A stretch of DNA of 64,000 bases, taken from the NCBI RefSeq assembly GCF_000832065.1, contig NZ_JXQM01000019.1, positions 207,680 to 271,679 on the forward strand. The letters run 5' to 3'. Below the pieces are notes generated by a model that saw nothing but the letters and a program-made list of their open reading frames with translations, was not told the origin of the DNA and made no database searches. The translations under genes were made by a program, and so were the position numbers. The DNA is from Nitrosospira sp. NpAV (lineage in GTDB: Bacteria; Pseudomonadota; Gammaproteobacteria; Burkholderiales; Nitrosomonadaceae). Positions 53,403 to 62,000 of this stretch are shown here, piece by piece. Position 1 is the first letter of the stretch, and every line of letters starts with the position of its first letter.

Positions 53403-54821
53403 ATGGCTTATCAAACCATCGATCCAACGACAGGCGAGCTAGTCACGAGCTATGCCTACCTCTCCGACGAGAATCTGGAAATAGCAGTTGCGAAAGCGCA
53501 TGAAGCCTTCGAGAATACCTGGCGCCGTGTCCCGGTAACGGAACGAGCCAAAATTATTTCCACTGCCGCCGCCATTCTTCGCCAGAAACGCGATGAATAC
53601 GCGTGTTACCTAACGCTGGAGATGGGCAAGCTCATTAGCGAGGCGCACGCAGAGGTAAGCCTTTCCGCGGATATTCTGGACTACTATGCTAAAAAATCCG
53701 GGGACTACCTGAAGGCGAGAGCGCTTCCCGACTCCCACGGGGCGGAGTTGCATATCGAGCCGCTCGGAGTCCTTCTCGGCATCGAGCCCTGGAACTTCCC
53801 GTACTACCAGATCGCCCGGGTCGCGGGGCCGCAGTTAATGGTAGGCAACGTGCTGCTTCTAAAGCATGCGGAGAATGTGCCTCAATCAGCGCTGGCGTTT
53901 GCCCGCCTCTTTGAGGAGGCCGGTGCGCCAACCGGCGTCTACACCAACATCTTTGCAAGCATTGAACAGGTCGGAAAACTGATTGAAGACCCGAGGGTGC
54001 GCGGCGTCACCGTGACCGGTAGCGAACGCGCCGGCGCGGCGGTAGCCGAGCGGGCCGGCCGCTATTTGAAGAAGTCGGTCATGGAAATGGGCGGAAGTGA
54101 TCCGCTGGTTGTCCTCGAAGATGCTCCGCTGGAATCCACGCTCGACAGCGCGTTGTTTGGACGAATGTTCAATGCGGGGCAATGCTGCGTCGGATCGAAA
54201 CGCATCATTGTAGTCGGCAAGGAGCGTGGAAACGCATTCCTCGACGGCTTTATTCAGCGGATGGCTTCGCTGGAGCCTGGTGATCCTGAAGATCCTAAAA
54301 CCACCCTGGGGCCACTGGCCTCCGAGAAAGCACTGAACCTTCTGCTCGACCAAATAAGACTGGCCAAGAGGGACGGTGGGAAAATTGCGCTTGGAGGCGG
54401 AAGAATCGATCGTCCTGGTTTCTACCTGGAGCCCACCGTGCTCACGCACATCACGCAGGACAACGTGATCTACACTCAGGAGCTGTTTGGTCCAGTCGCC
54501 GCGTTCTACGTTGTTGAAAACGAGGGCGAGGCCATTGATCTCGCTAATGCGACGCCATTTGGACTTGGCGCTTCGGTCTTTACGGACGATATCGAACGCG
54601 GCCGCAGGGTCGCAGCAAAAATCGACAGCGGTATGGTCTTCATCAACCAGCCGGTCTGGACGGCAGCCGAGCTGCCATTTGGCGGGATCAAGAATTCGGG
54701 TTTCGGACGGGAATTATCAGAACTGGGCTTCGGCGAATTCGTCAACCAGAAATTGATCAATGTTGCGCCCGCTGGGGCGCCACCATGGGGACCCTCCCCG
54801 TGGCCATCAACGCATGGATGA
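53403..54821 (+). CDS. NAD(P)-dependent aldehyde dehydrogenase (succinate-semialdehyde type)
   Basis: A 472-aa aldehyde dehydrogenase close to the Sad/GabD group. Motifs are LGIEPWNFPYYQIARVAGP, the cofactor-binding GVTVTGSERAGAAVAERAG, the catalytic Glu in KSVMEMGGSDPLVVLED, and the catalytic Cys in MFNAGQCCVGSKRIIVV. ELPFGGIKNSGFGRELSELG closes the protein. I chose ATG 53403 (TTGGAG upstream); the earlier in-frame reading adds 25 atypical residues. The neighbouring tautomerase suggests use in aldehyde or small-acid metabolism, but the substrate is not certain. Confidence 0.92.
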   Translation: MAYQTIDPTTGELVTSYAYLSDENLEIAVAKAHEAFENTWRRVPVTERAKIISTAAAILRQKRDEYACYLTLEMGKLISEAHAEVSLSADILDYYAKKSGDYLKARALPDSHGAELHIEPLGVLLGIEPWNFPYYQIARVAGPQLMVGNVLLLKHAENVPQSALAFARLFEEAGAPTGVYTNIFASIEQVGKLIEDPRVRGVTVTGSERAGAAVAERAGRYLKKSVMEMGGSDPLVVLEDAPLESTLDSALFGRMFNAGQCCVGSKRIIVVGKERGNAFLDGFIQRMASLEPGDPEDPKTTLGPLASEKALNLLLDQIRLAKRDGGKIALGGGRIDRPGFYLEPTVLTHITQDNVIYTQELFGPVAAFYVVENEGEAIDLANATPFGLGASVFTDDIERGRRVAAKIDSGMVFINQPVWTAAELPFGGIKNSGFGRELSELGFGEFVNQKLINVAPAGAPPWGPSPWPSTHG

Positions 54822-54970
54822 CAGAAATGGACATCAAGGGGTGGTGATGTAACAGGGAGGGCTGCAATAAACGTTATGCGATAAAATCCTCCTGCAATTT
54901 TATCACCCATGCCTCCCGGCCCGGGCATACTACCTTTACCCGCTTCTGATCAATGGAAGGTGTAATAAAA

Positions 54971-54990
54971 AACCCGCCGAAGCGGGTTTA
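54971..54990 (-). terminator. Intrinsic terminator hairpin
   Basis: AACCCGC and GCGGGTT form a 7-bp stem around CGAA. On the minus strand the stem is followed by TTTTTT, so it terminates transcription coming from the right most strongly. On the plus strand it may also end the aldehyde dehydrogenase transcript. Confidence 0.7.
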
Positions 54991-55058
54991 AGGATGAGAG
55001 GAGATGAGCGCTTTGACTTAGCCGCGAGTTTTTTATGAGTGATTCATTATCAAAATAT

Positions 55059-55219
55059 TGTGGATATGTATGACATGGCACTCGATTTCAACACTCTTTT
55101 TGGGTTGTGGTTGTAATATTAACGAATTATTACAATATTGGTAGATCCACAATATCGGTTTATATCCCCTAGTGTGGTATCATCACTTCGCAAAATTATA
55201 TAATGTTGATAGATCCACA
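55059..55219. other. AT-rich gap with DnaA-box-like repeats
   Basis: Between 54991 and 55623 no gene is visible. Three nonamers resemble DnaA boxes with one mismatch: TGTGGATAT (55059-55067, inverted) and AGATCCACA (55143-55151 and 55211-55219, direct). The two direct copies share a longer flank (GATAGATCCACAAT-like). The surroundings are strongly AT-rich. Confidence 0.35.
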
Positions 55220-55623
55220 ATGTGTTCTCGAAACGTTGGCTGTGGTATAACGGTAACCGCCTTTCAGCAATCCAAGAATTACTCACCCTGGAATTTTATC
55301 TTATAAATTATTCGCTTAACGAATATTGACACGCAACGGCGTACACAAGCGCCACCGATGCGGGTAAAATCAGGCTCCGGCTACTTTCGCGTTTTTTGCA
55401 GTCGTCCCCTCGATTCGTCTCATGCGGCTGATACAGATCCTGCAATGACGGGATCAGCCGGATAGGTCTTCCGGGTGATTGTTGACGTTGGCAAATTTAT
55501 ATAAGATCGACGTTTCCAAACTTCTTGATGGCGATGAAAATCCGTTTCCCCGAAGACCCCTACCAGGGATCCATTGCAAGATTCTCGAATGGAACAAATA
55601 AGTATTTATCTATTTAAACAAAT

Positions 55624-55884
55624 ATGTCGAATTCCTCTTTAAAACCTCCTGCCGAAAGTCGAAATGAAACCGATATTGCCGAGTACTTTAACCATATTCA
55701 GCGAATCTTAGGTGAGATTCCCGAAGCTGAAACACGAGCGGATTTAGCGACCAGGGTTACTGAACTTAGCGAAGCCATTACTGCCACCCGGTTTTTTGTA
55801 GCAACGAAAATCGAGGATTACATAGAATTGAACAAGCGCCTCATAAAACTGGAAAAGAAGATAAAGAGACAAAGTATCCGTTGA
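55624..55884 (+). CDS. Small helical protein of unknown function
   Basis: An 86-aa protein, mainly helical and charged: SRNETDIAEYFNHIQRILGE, then ETRADLATRVTELSEAITAT and the basic end LNKRLIKLEKKIKRQSIR. No ribosome site is obvious before ATG 55624, but the composition is protein-like and the AT-rich upstream region ends in a good position for a promoter. No family is recognised. Confidence 0.5.
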   Translation: MSNSSLKPPAESRNETDIAEYFNHIQRILGEIPEAETRADLATRVTELSEAITATRFFVATKIEDYIELNKRLIKLEKKIKRQSIR

Positions 55885-56141
55885 TGACATCCAGATTCGA
55901 GGCCACAACCTGACAGAGACTCTATCCTTCCGATTTTGCCGGCCATATGCGAAGACGGTATTGATTCCTCGTTGCCCCCGGACGCGAAAAATGGGTCGCA
56001 CATGACATTTGTGTGTCATGCTGAATGCAATCTAGAAATGGACAATTGCGAGGACGACGTTAATCCAAGAGGATATTAGCCGATCGCATCAAGCAAAAAA
56101 ACACTATATCTCAACCGTCTATTCGATGGGAAGACTTGCGA

Positions 56142-56170
56142 TTGACATCCGCGATTATCCCCTCTAGAGT
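56142..56170 (+). promoter_or_regulatory. Promoter candidate for nitrosocyanin
   Basis: TTGACA and TAGAGT are 17 bases apart, 187 bp before the ncyA start. If used, it gives a leader of about 180 bases that contains the palindrome at 56238. No other gene is seen between 55885 and 56356. Confidence 0.45.
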
Positions 56171-56237
56171 ATCAAACTGGAATCAAAACGGCGCATCCTT
56201 AAAGAAAATTACAATTCTCGCAATGAGTGGAGCTTCA

Positions 56238-56258
56238 TGGGTATTTGCTAAATACCCA
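56238..56258. promoter_or_regulatory. Perfect palindrome upstream of nitrosocyanin
   Basis: TGGGTATTT and AAATACCCA are exact inverted repeats around GCT. The element sits 98 bp before the ncyA ATG. No T-run follows, so an operator or leader hairpin is more likely than a terminator. Confidence 0.55.
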
Positions 56259-56356
56259 AGGTGTTTGCTTCGTTGTTAAAAGTGTAAGGAATTTTAAGTA
56301 TCGCCAAGAGTAGATGCTATTTCATTAAAACTTAAATTTGAGGAAGGAAAGTCATC

Positions 56357-56767
56357 ATGAAAATAACCAAAACAATAGTTGCGGGGTTTGTTTCTGGATT
56401 GCTGTTAGTAGGGACCGCGCAAGCAGCGGAACAAAAATTCAAGGTAGTTATTAATGCTTATGACACCAATATTCCCGAGCTCAACGTCGAAGGCGTGACG
56501 GTCAAGAACATTCGTGCTTTTAATGTTCTCAATGAACCTGAAACGTTGACGGTCAAGAAAGGGGCCTCAGTAAAGATTACCATAGAGAACAAGTCCCCCA
56601 TCAGCGAGGGATTCTCCATTGACGACTATGGAATCAAAGAAGTCATTAAGGCGGGAGAAACCAAGACTGTCGCTTTTACCGCTAACAAGGTCGGCGCCTT
56701 TACCATCTGGTGCCAGCTCCATCCCAAGAACATCCATCTGCCGGGTTCCTTGAATGTCGTAGAATAA
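56357..56767 (+). CDS. ncyA: Nitrosocyanin (red copper protein)
   Basis: A 136-aa periplasmic copper protein known only from ammonia-oxidising bacteria; the proposed role is electron transfer or catalysis in ammonia oxidation, still unsettled. The signal peptide ([18 protein letters not shown]) is followed by a cupredoxin fold: [48 protein letters not shown] and [17 protein letters not shown]. If cleavage follows residue 24, the copper ligands fall at Glu60, Cys95, His98 and His103, the same numbers as in Nitrosomonas europaea. GAGGAAGG precedes the ATG. It is a single-gene unit flanked by palindromes. Confidence 0.96.
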   Translation: MKITKTIVAGFVSGLLLVGTAQAAEQKFKVVINAYDTNIPELNVEGVTVKNIRAFNVLNEPETLTVKKGASVKITIENKSPISEGFSIDDYGIKEVIKAGETKTVAFTANKVGAFTIWCQLHPKNIHLPGSLNVVE

Positions 56768-56800
56768 AGAAGCCTTGCGTAGACCGTAAAAGAAATAGCA

Positions 56801-56863
56801 GGTCGGCGGTGGAAACAGGCGGGTTGATGCCTGACTGAAGCTCCACCGCCGTAAGCCCCGACC
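56801..56863 (+). terminator. Large stem-loop after nitrosocyanin
   Basis: CGGCGGTGGA (56804-56813) pairs exactly with TCCACCGCCG (56842-56851). Inside it CAGGC and GCCTG form a second small stem, and GGTCGG with CCGACC can extend the base. No T-run follows, so it may act in mRNA stability or Rho-dependent termination. The rest of 56864-57160 shows no gene. Confidence 0.5.
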
Positions 56864-57160
56864 ACAAGAACCGCATTGAAGCAACAGAAGCAGTCAGCTC
56901 TGCATCAATAAGAAGACGGCGGGTAACGACACCATCAGGATTTTTGCGTTTGACCTGTTTCAAATGATGCAGCAGGCTCCATCATCCTTTCCTTTAATCA
57001 GAAGTTCCCACGCTGTTGATTTTCCACCGAGATGCCTCATGCGGGCGCTCAGTCTCCTTGGCCAAAAACCCAGAACGAAACATATCTAATTAAAAAAGTT
57101 GGCGATTCCAACGTGATAAGCTGCAACTTCCATATCCCTCAATCACACAGGAATTCTCCC

Positions 57161-57418
57161 ATGAAAGATTTGCAAGAAGCCACCGTGAAAATATGCGAAC
57201 TCAAGGGCGAGAATCTCGCATTACTGGCTTTACTTGCTTGTTTGGTAAAAGCTTCGTCACCATACGAACGTCACGCATTTCCAGGCGCATTCGAACGAGA
57301 GTTGGAATCCGCCCGAATCGAGTGGCTGAATTCAGATGTTTCGGAGCATGTCTCCGTTGGACTGGAGAATATGGCAACTGCCATTCATTCCTTGCTGGCT
57401 AGTCAGAGCCGGATCTAA
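57161..57418 (+). CDS. Small helical protein of unknown function
   Basis: An 85-aa protein: KDLQEATVKICELKGENLAL, LLALLACLVKASS, then ERELESARIEWLNSDVSEHV. It reads like a soluble helical bundle. CACAGGAA stands upstream of ATG 57161; a longer in-frame reading from 57032 lacks any site. No family is recognised. Confidence 0.55.
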   Translation: MKDLQEATVKICELKGENLALLALLACLVKASSPYERHAFPGAFERELESARIEWLNSDVSEHVSVGLENMATAIHSLLASQSRI

Positions 57419-57827
57419 TCGCGAGCCCCCGGAAATACGTATTCCGCCGGTGTAAGAGGATCTGCTATCTCATTCGAAGCCTTATGGGAGGGTTCGAATC
57501 TCTACTCGCGTCGGTTATGAGAAATTGCTGCTTCTTAGCCGCCTGCCTGACCCAGGGTTTAATAAACGCCCTCCGCGATTCCTTCGAAGATTTCCGGCGC
57601 TTTGATTACGCAAGATTCGCTCTCTAAGTATTTAATTGATCAGAATTATCTTTATGCTATGTAATTCACCGTACAGTATTAATTGCAATATTCATATTAT
57701 TCTGGCAACTCTTGCCGCTTAAAGGTCTGTAACCACTAAATAATTCCGAGATCCGGAATATTGATAGCGCTTTGCAGAATGGGCAAGCAATGCTGGGATT
57801 TTTAATCTTTTAATAGGAATTACAATC
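57419..57827. other. Gene-free stretch
   Basis: No gene found. GGGAGGGTTCGAATCTCTAC at 57485-57504 looks like the T-arm of a tRNA but no cloverleaf can be formed around it. The last 200 bp are AT-rich and should contain the csbD promoter. Confidence 0.4.
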
Positions 57828-58013
57828 ATGAATAAAGATCAGGTCAAAGGGACCGCAAAAAATGTCGCGGGAAAGGTACAGCAAGAAGCTGGGAAATTGA
57901 CGGGCAGTAAAGAGCAGCAAGCCAAGGGCGCTGCCAAACAGGTGGCGGGGAAAGCACAAAAGAGTATGGGAGATGTGAAAGAAGCTGTTAAGGATTCAAC
58001 CAAAAATCGTTAA
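57828..58013 (+). CDS. CsbD-family stress protein
   Basis: A 61-aa hydrophilic protein: MNKDQVKGTAKNVAGKVQQE then AGKLTGSKEQQAKGAAKQVA, a repeated helix rich in K, Q, A and G. This is the CsbD family, induced by general stress in other bacteria, molecular role unknown. ATAGGAATTAC precedes ATG 57828. Confidence 0.92.
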   Translation: MNKDQVKGTAKNVAGKVQQEAGKLTGSKEQQAKGAAKQVAGKAQKSMGDVKEAVKDSTKNR

Positions 58014-58513
58014 TAGTCTTTTATAGGGATTCAGGCCCAGTCAAAGCGGGTCAGAATTCTATCCCAGGCCGGTCAAGATGGCCGGTTCCGGCATCGAGCA
58101 AGACGGCCGGCCTTCCTCCAGGCGGATGTTGCATGTTAGGTCGGCCGGCATGCGCATTATCCAACGCGGCAATAATCGGCGGCACCGTTTCTTTGCCGCT
58201 TCAAATCCCTGTGTCCGGCCCCACCTGAACTTGTTCAGCTCGATATTGCCATTTTCGCCACCTTCTGGAAGTCGCTGGCCACGGTCCTGGTAACAATTTT
58301 CATGCTGATATAATTTGATTTTTAACATCAGCCATTTGTGCGATCTTTACGGGATAACATGCCGCTGGCGGACCAACTCCGTAATAATAGGCCTGCAAGG
58401 AAACCCAAATCCTATTCAACGGGTACAATTGCGCAGTACCATGGCGCGTGCAAGACGGACAGCTCGTGTTTGCGCCACTTTTCATATGACTTTATATACC
58501 GAACTTCCAATCA
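58014..58513. other. Gene-free stretch with GGCCGG palindromes
   Basis: No gene found. Several copies of GGCCGG/CCGGCC occur between 58060 and 58160 and can form alternative stems. A minus-strand open frame (58059-58328) has no recognisable domain and an unlikely composition. Confidence 0.4.
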
Positions 58514-59230
58514 ATGACCCCAGCCGAACCCACCGCCATCTTCACCCGCTCCTGGTCACTCTATGATTTGCTCACCGAATACAACTACATGTTTCATCGG
58601 GAGATCTACAAGGGGATTGAAAATCTTCTGAAGCTGCGCGTCGATCCGGGACATTATCACTTGCTCGATCTCGGTTGCGGCAATGCCCGCTATCTGGCTC
58701 CCTGCCTGAAACACGTGGCTCCGGCGATATACGAAGGCGTGGATTTATCCGAGGCAGCGCTGGCGGAGGCCCGCGGCTATCTGGGAGAATTATCCGCTCA
58801 GGTCACCCTGACTCGTGGGGATCTTCTGGAGGCGATCGAATCGGCCGGCAAAACCTGGGATGTTATTTTCACCGGATTTGCGATTCATCACCTGATGTCC
58901 GATGAAAAAGCGCGCTTTTTCCGTGCAGCCGGGCGCTGTCTCTCGGAAAAAGGCTGGCTGATTCTGGTGGACGTAGTGCGCGAGGAAAACCAGGATCGGG
59001 ATAGCTATCTCGACGGCTATCTGAAATTCATGCGCGAAACATGGACAAAGGTGCCGCAGCATCAGTTGGAAGAGGCCTGTACGCATGTCCGTGACCATGA
59101 TTATCCCGAATGCCTCTCCACTCTGCGGGGAATGGCCGCCGAAGCGGGCTTGCACTCCTCCCGGTTGATCAGCCGCTACGCACAGCATCACACACTTGTG
59201 TTCTCGCGTTCCACTCTAGAAAAAGTCTGA
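58514..59230 (+). CDS. Class I SAM-dependent methyltransferase
   Basis: A 238-aa methyltransferase. Motif I is YHLLDLGCGNARYLAP, motif II is EGVDLSEAALAEARGY, motif IV is WDVIFTGFAIHHLMSDEKAR, followed by LSEKGWLILVDVVREE. The substrate is unknown. There is no clear ribosome site before ATG 58514. The bile-acid:sodium symporter gene follows after 19 bp, so the two probably form one transcript. Confidence 0.88.
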   Translation: MTPAEPTAIFTRSWSLYDLLTEYNYMFHREIYKGIENLLKLRVDPGHYHLLDLGCGNARYLAPCLKHVAPAIYEGVDLSEAALAEARGYLGELSAQVTLTRGDLLEAIESAGKTWDVIFTGFAIHHLMSDEKARFFRAAGRCLSEKGWLILVDVVREENQDRDSYLDGYLKFMRETWTKVPQHQLEEACTHVRDHDYPECLSTLRGMAAEAGLHSSRLISRYAQHHTLVFSRSTLEKV

Positions 59231-59249
59231 GCCGGATCCGCTCAACGCC

Positions 59250-60185
59250 ATGCTGCAGCGACTGGCCCTTTTGTTTCCCCTTTGGATGATCCTCTCCGGG
59301 GCAATAGCCTTGTATTGGCCGCATGGGTTGACGGCCATGAACCAGGGGCCGGTGATGGTGCTGGTCCTCGCCTTCATCATGTTGTCCATGGGGCTGACGC
59401 TGACCTTCGAGGATTTTCGCAGAGTCGCCCGCCTGCCCAGGGCGGTGGCAATCGGTTTTGCGGCACAGTATTCCATCATGCCGCTGCTGGCCTGGGGCGT
59501 GGCTCATGCTTTGGCCCTACCGCCTCACTTTGCCGTGGGCCTGATCCTGGTAGGTTGTTGTCCGGGCGGCACAGCCTCAAATCTGGTAACCTACATCGCG
59601 GGGGCAGACGTAGCGCTTTCGGTGGTCATGACCGTGTGCTCCACATTGGCAGCTGTCGTTTTAACGCCGCTGCTGACCCAGTTTTTCGCGGGAACGCTCG
59701 TTCCGGTGGATGCCTGGCTATTGTTCAAGCAAACGCTTCAGGTTGTGATCGTCCCTGTCGTTCTGGGCGTCCTGCTCAACCGCTGGGCGCCGCGACTGGT
59801 TCTGCGCGTAGTGCCGATAGCACCACTTTTGTCCGTTATCGGCGTGTGCTTCATCTGTGCCGTAGTATTTGCCGCCAACGCGGAGGCCATCCTCGAACAT
59901 GGCCTTCAATTGATTCTTGCAGCTGCGCTGTTGCATGGCGGCGGTTTTCTGATCGGCTATAACTTCGCCCGCCTATTTGGCTGCCAACAACGGAGCGCCC
60001 GTACGATTTCCATCGAAGTGGGCATGCAAAACTCCGGGCTCGCCATCGTGTTGGCCAAACAGGCCTTTCCATTGCTGCCGCTGGCGCCCGTCGTAGGGGC
60101 GGTTTCAGCGGTAATGCACTCTTTGCTGGGAAGCCTGCTGGCGGTAATATGGCGCACGCGAACACCCCGGCCTCATACAGATTGA
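59250..60185 (+). CDS. Bile acid:sodium symporter (BASS/ArsB-like) family transporter
   Basis: A 311-aa inner-membrane protein with nine or ten predicted helices. Family motifs are VLAFIMLSMGLTLTFEDF, VGLILVGCCPGGTASNLVTY with the conserved Pro-Gly-Gly, and SARTISIEVGMQNSGLAIVL. Such transporters move organic acids with sodium; the substrate is not readable. It is downstream of a methyltransferase gene in a probable two-gene operon. Confidence 0.9.
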   Translation: MLQRLALLFPLWMILSGAIALYWPHGLTAMNQGPVMVLVLAFIMLSMGLTLTFEDFRRVARLPRAVAIGFAAQYSIMPLLAWGVAHALALPPHFAVGLILVGCCPGGTASNLVTYIAGADVALSVVMTVCSTLAAVVLTPLLTQFFAGTLVPVDAWLLFKQTLQVVIVPVVLGVLLNRWAPRLVLRVVPIAPLLSVIGVCFICAVVFAANAEAILEHGLQLILAAALLHGGGFLIGYNFARLFGCQQRSARTISIEVGMQNSGLAIVLAKQAFPLLPLAPVVGAVSAVMHSLLGSLLAVIWRTRTPRPHTD

Positions 60186-60277
60186 CCCCGACAACCTGCC
60201 GCCTCATCGTCGAATATCCGAACTATACCCCGCCCTCGCACTTTACCCGGTTTGGGCTCATGCAAACGCCCGCAATG

Positions 60278-60322
60278 TGTACTTCAGTTCAATGTACTTC
60301 AGTTCGATGTACTTCAGTCCAA
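60278..60322. repeat. Short tandem repeat, 3 copies of 15 bp
   Basis: TGTACTTCAGTTCAA is repeated three times with one or two changes each. It lies in the space between the symporter gene and the next small gene. Confidence 0.8.
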
Positions 60323-60416
60323 TTTCCAATGCAACCAAAACCCGTCATATTGCAATCACCGTACATTTATTCATCTTTTATTCCTATAGCGATGTTAACC
60401 ACGACTTTAAGCGATC

Positions 60417-60647
60417 ATGGCGCACTATCAAAATGCGAGTCTTCTCGTTCAATCCCAACATATCAAGTTCGATAAAAAATATCCTCCCGGCGCTACCGTG
60501 GTACATGCGGGGATTTACCGGTGCACGGGTTGCGGCCATGAAATAGTCATCACAAATGAACGGATGCTTCCCATGCAAAATCAGCACAGGCATGCCTTTG
60601 AATTCGGCCCTGTAAGCTGGGAACTCATCGTTTGCCCTGTGGATTAA
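60417..60647 (+). CDS. Small zinc-ribbon-like protein
   Basis: A 76-aa protein with YRCTGCGHEIVITN in the middle and a late Cys in WELIVCPVD; QNQHRHAFEF between them adds His residues. The CxxC with nearby His suggests one zinc ion. Similar small proteins occur in other betaproteobacteria without known role. No strong ribosome site; it follows a short tandem repeat. Confidence 0.65.
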   Translation: MAHYQNASLLVQSQHIKFDKKYPPGATVVHAGIYRCTGCGHEIVITNERMLPMQNQHRHAFEFGPVSWELIVCPVD

Positions 60648-60978
60648 ATATCGCTGCTGTAAGATTCTTTCGGTTGGCGCCACAGCATGCCCCGCCAATT
60701 GTTCAAATGCCTGACCTCCTTATTCCCATCAGCAGTCGTATACCTTGCAGGCTCCCTATGGAACTTTTACCCGATTATCCTCCTCCCACTTGTGATATGT
60801 GAGGAATCGCACAGAGTTTATTTTTGCGAAGTGAGACACTAAGCACCGCTTATGGTCGCATTTCCATGCGATCGAGCATGTGCTCCACCCGGCCCTCTAA
60901 GATCATTCAGATCATTCGAGGTGTGAAGCCGGTAGGCTATTCAGTCATTCTGGTTAGTTAAGTCTAAAGGAGCGAATA
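60648..60978. other. Gene-free stretch
   Basis: No gene, no strong hairpin and no repeat found in these 331 bp. AAAGGAGCG at the end is the ribosome site of the next gene. Confidence 0.5.
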
Positions 60979-61245
60979 ATGAGAAAAACCAAATTAATAG
61001 ATATGTCTGGCTTAAGCGGCGATCCGTCAAGTGACGACCAACTGGACGATTTATTTTTTCGCCTTGAATCGGAAATCCCGGATGCACCGCGCGGAAATTC
61101 AAAACGTATCTATTTAGCATCGTACATACCGATGCAGCGTCTTACCGGAATCTCCATGAAGCGTGCCGCCGGCAAAACAGGGATATTCACCCGGCGCATG
61201 ACAAAGGTGGTCCGGTCTACGACCTCAGAACGTTTAATGCAATAA
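60979..61245 (+). CDS. Small basic protein of unknown function
   Basis: An 88-aa protein: an acidic N-terminal half (SGDPSSDDQLDDLFFRLESE) and a basic C-terminal half (RAAGKTGIFTRRMTKVVRST). AAAGGAGCG stands seven bases before ATG 60979, a strong ribosome site. No family is recognised. Confidence 0.6.
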   Translation: MRKTKLIDMSGLSGDPSSDDQLDDLFFRLESEIPDAPRGNSKRIYLASYIPMQRLTGISMKRAAGKTGIFTRRMTKVVRSTTSERLMQ

Positions 61246-61455
61246 ACGTCTGATTTCATATTGACCCGCGGCGGAGATGAAGCTTTGCGGGCGACCTGCT
61301 TTTGTCTCGCTCCGCCGACATCCCCCATTCGAGTCCTAGCGGCCTCGTCTGTGGCGCTCCCATCCCACAGAGCTGCCATCCGCCTCCCTGACGAATTCGG
61401 GAGGCTATTCAGAAAAATTCTTGAAACTTGACGAATTCAGAAAGGAAGGTCTTCC

Positions 61456-61899
61456 ATGAAAATTCAAATCATCATCCGTCAAATGGCGATAACCTTGACC
61501 TGCATTTTTTCCACTTTAAGCTTCGCTTATGAGAACCCATCGCTTCCTCCCGTGCAAACGCAAGGTCAAACGCAATTTATTTCAGGGGGTATCGGCAAGG
61601 ATGAGTCAGAAGCGATATTGCAGGCACGGCGCTCCTGGCCATTGATGCTTGAATTGACTCAGGCTGCTGACTCCAGAGCCCAGTACATCAGCGATGCCCG
61701 GATAATCATCAAGGATAGACTGCACAACACCGTTCTGGACACGACCGCTGAAGGCCCTTACCTGCTGGTGAAGCTCCCCGCCGGAGAATACTCCCTGGAG
61801 GCGACTTACAATGCTACGACCCTGCATCGCAAACTCAACCTTCAGAAAGAATCGGGTAAGAAGGTGACTTTGGTCTGGCCCGCTGACAAAAATCATTAG
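61456..61899 (+). CDS. Secreted protein with carboxypeptidase-regulatory-like domain
   Basis: A 147-aa protein with a signal peptide (AITLTCIFSTLSFAYE). The C-terminal half is a small beta-sandwich: YISDARIIIKDRLHNTVLDT, GPYLLVKLPAGEYSLEATYN and KVTLVWPA. Such domains occur in envelope and surface proteins. A conserved GGIGKDESEAILQARRSWPL stands in front. GGAAGG is before the ATG. The exact function is unknown. Confidence 0.72.
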   Translation: MKIQIIIRQMAITLTCIFSTLSFAYENPSLPPVQTQGQTQFISGGIGKDESEAILQARRSWPLMLELTQAADSRAQYISDARIIIKDRLHNTVLDTTAEGPYLLVKLPAGEYSLEATYNATTLHRKLNLQKESGKKVTLVWPADKNH

Positions 61900-62000
61900 C
61901 CTAAATCCGGTAGTTGCATAAAGTGGAGTGGCAGTTTTGGGTATAGGGCAAAGGGCAAAGCGCAACGCAGCGCTATGCCGCAAGGACAGTACAGTGCCAT

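Noticed and set aside
55020..55330. Chromosomal replication origin
   Set aside because: Only three imperfect DnaA-like boxes and no dnaA, dnaN, gyrB or similar neighbour.
57485..57510. tRNA gene
   Set aside because: Only a T-arm-like sequence exists; no acceptor, D or anticodon arms can be folded around it.
58059..58328. Minus-strand gene of 89 codons
   Set aside because: No homology pattern and it overlaps repeated GGCCGG palindromes.
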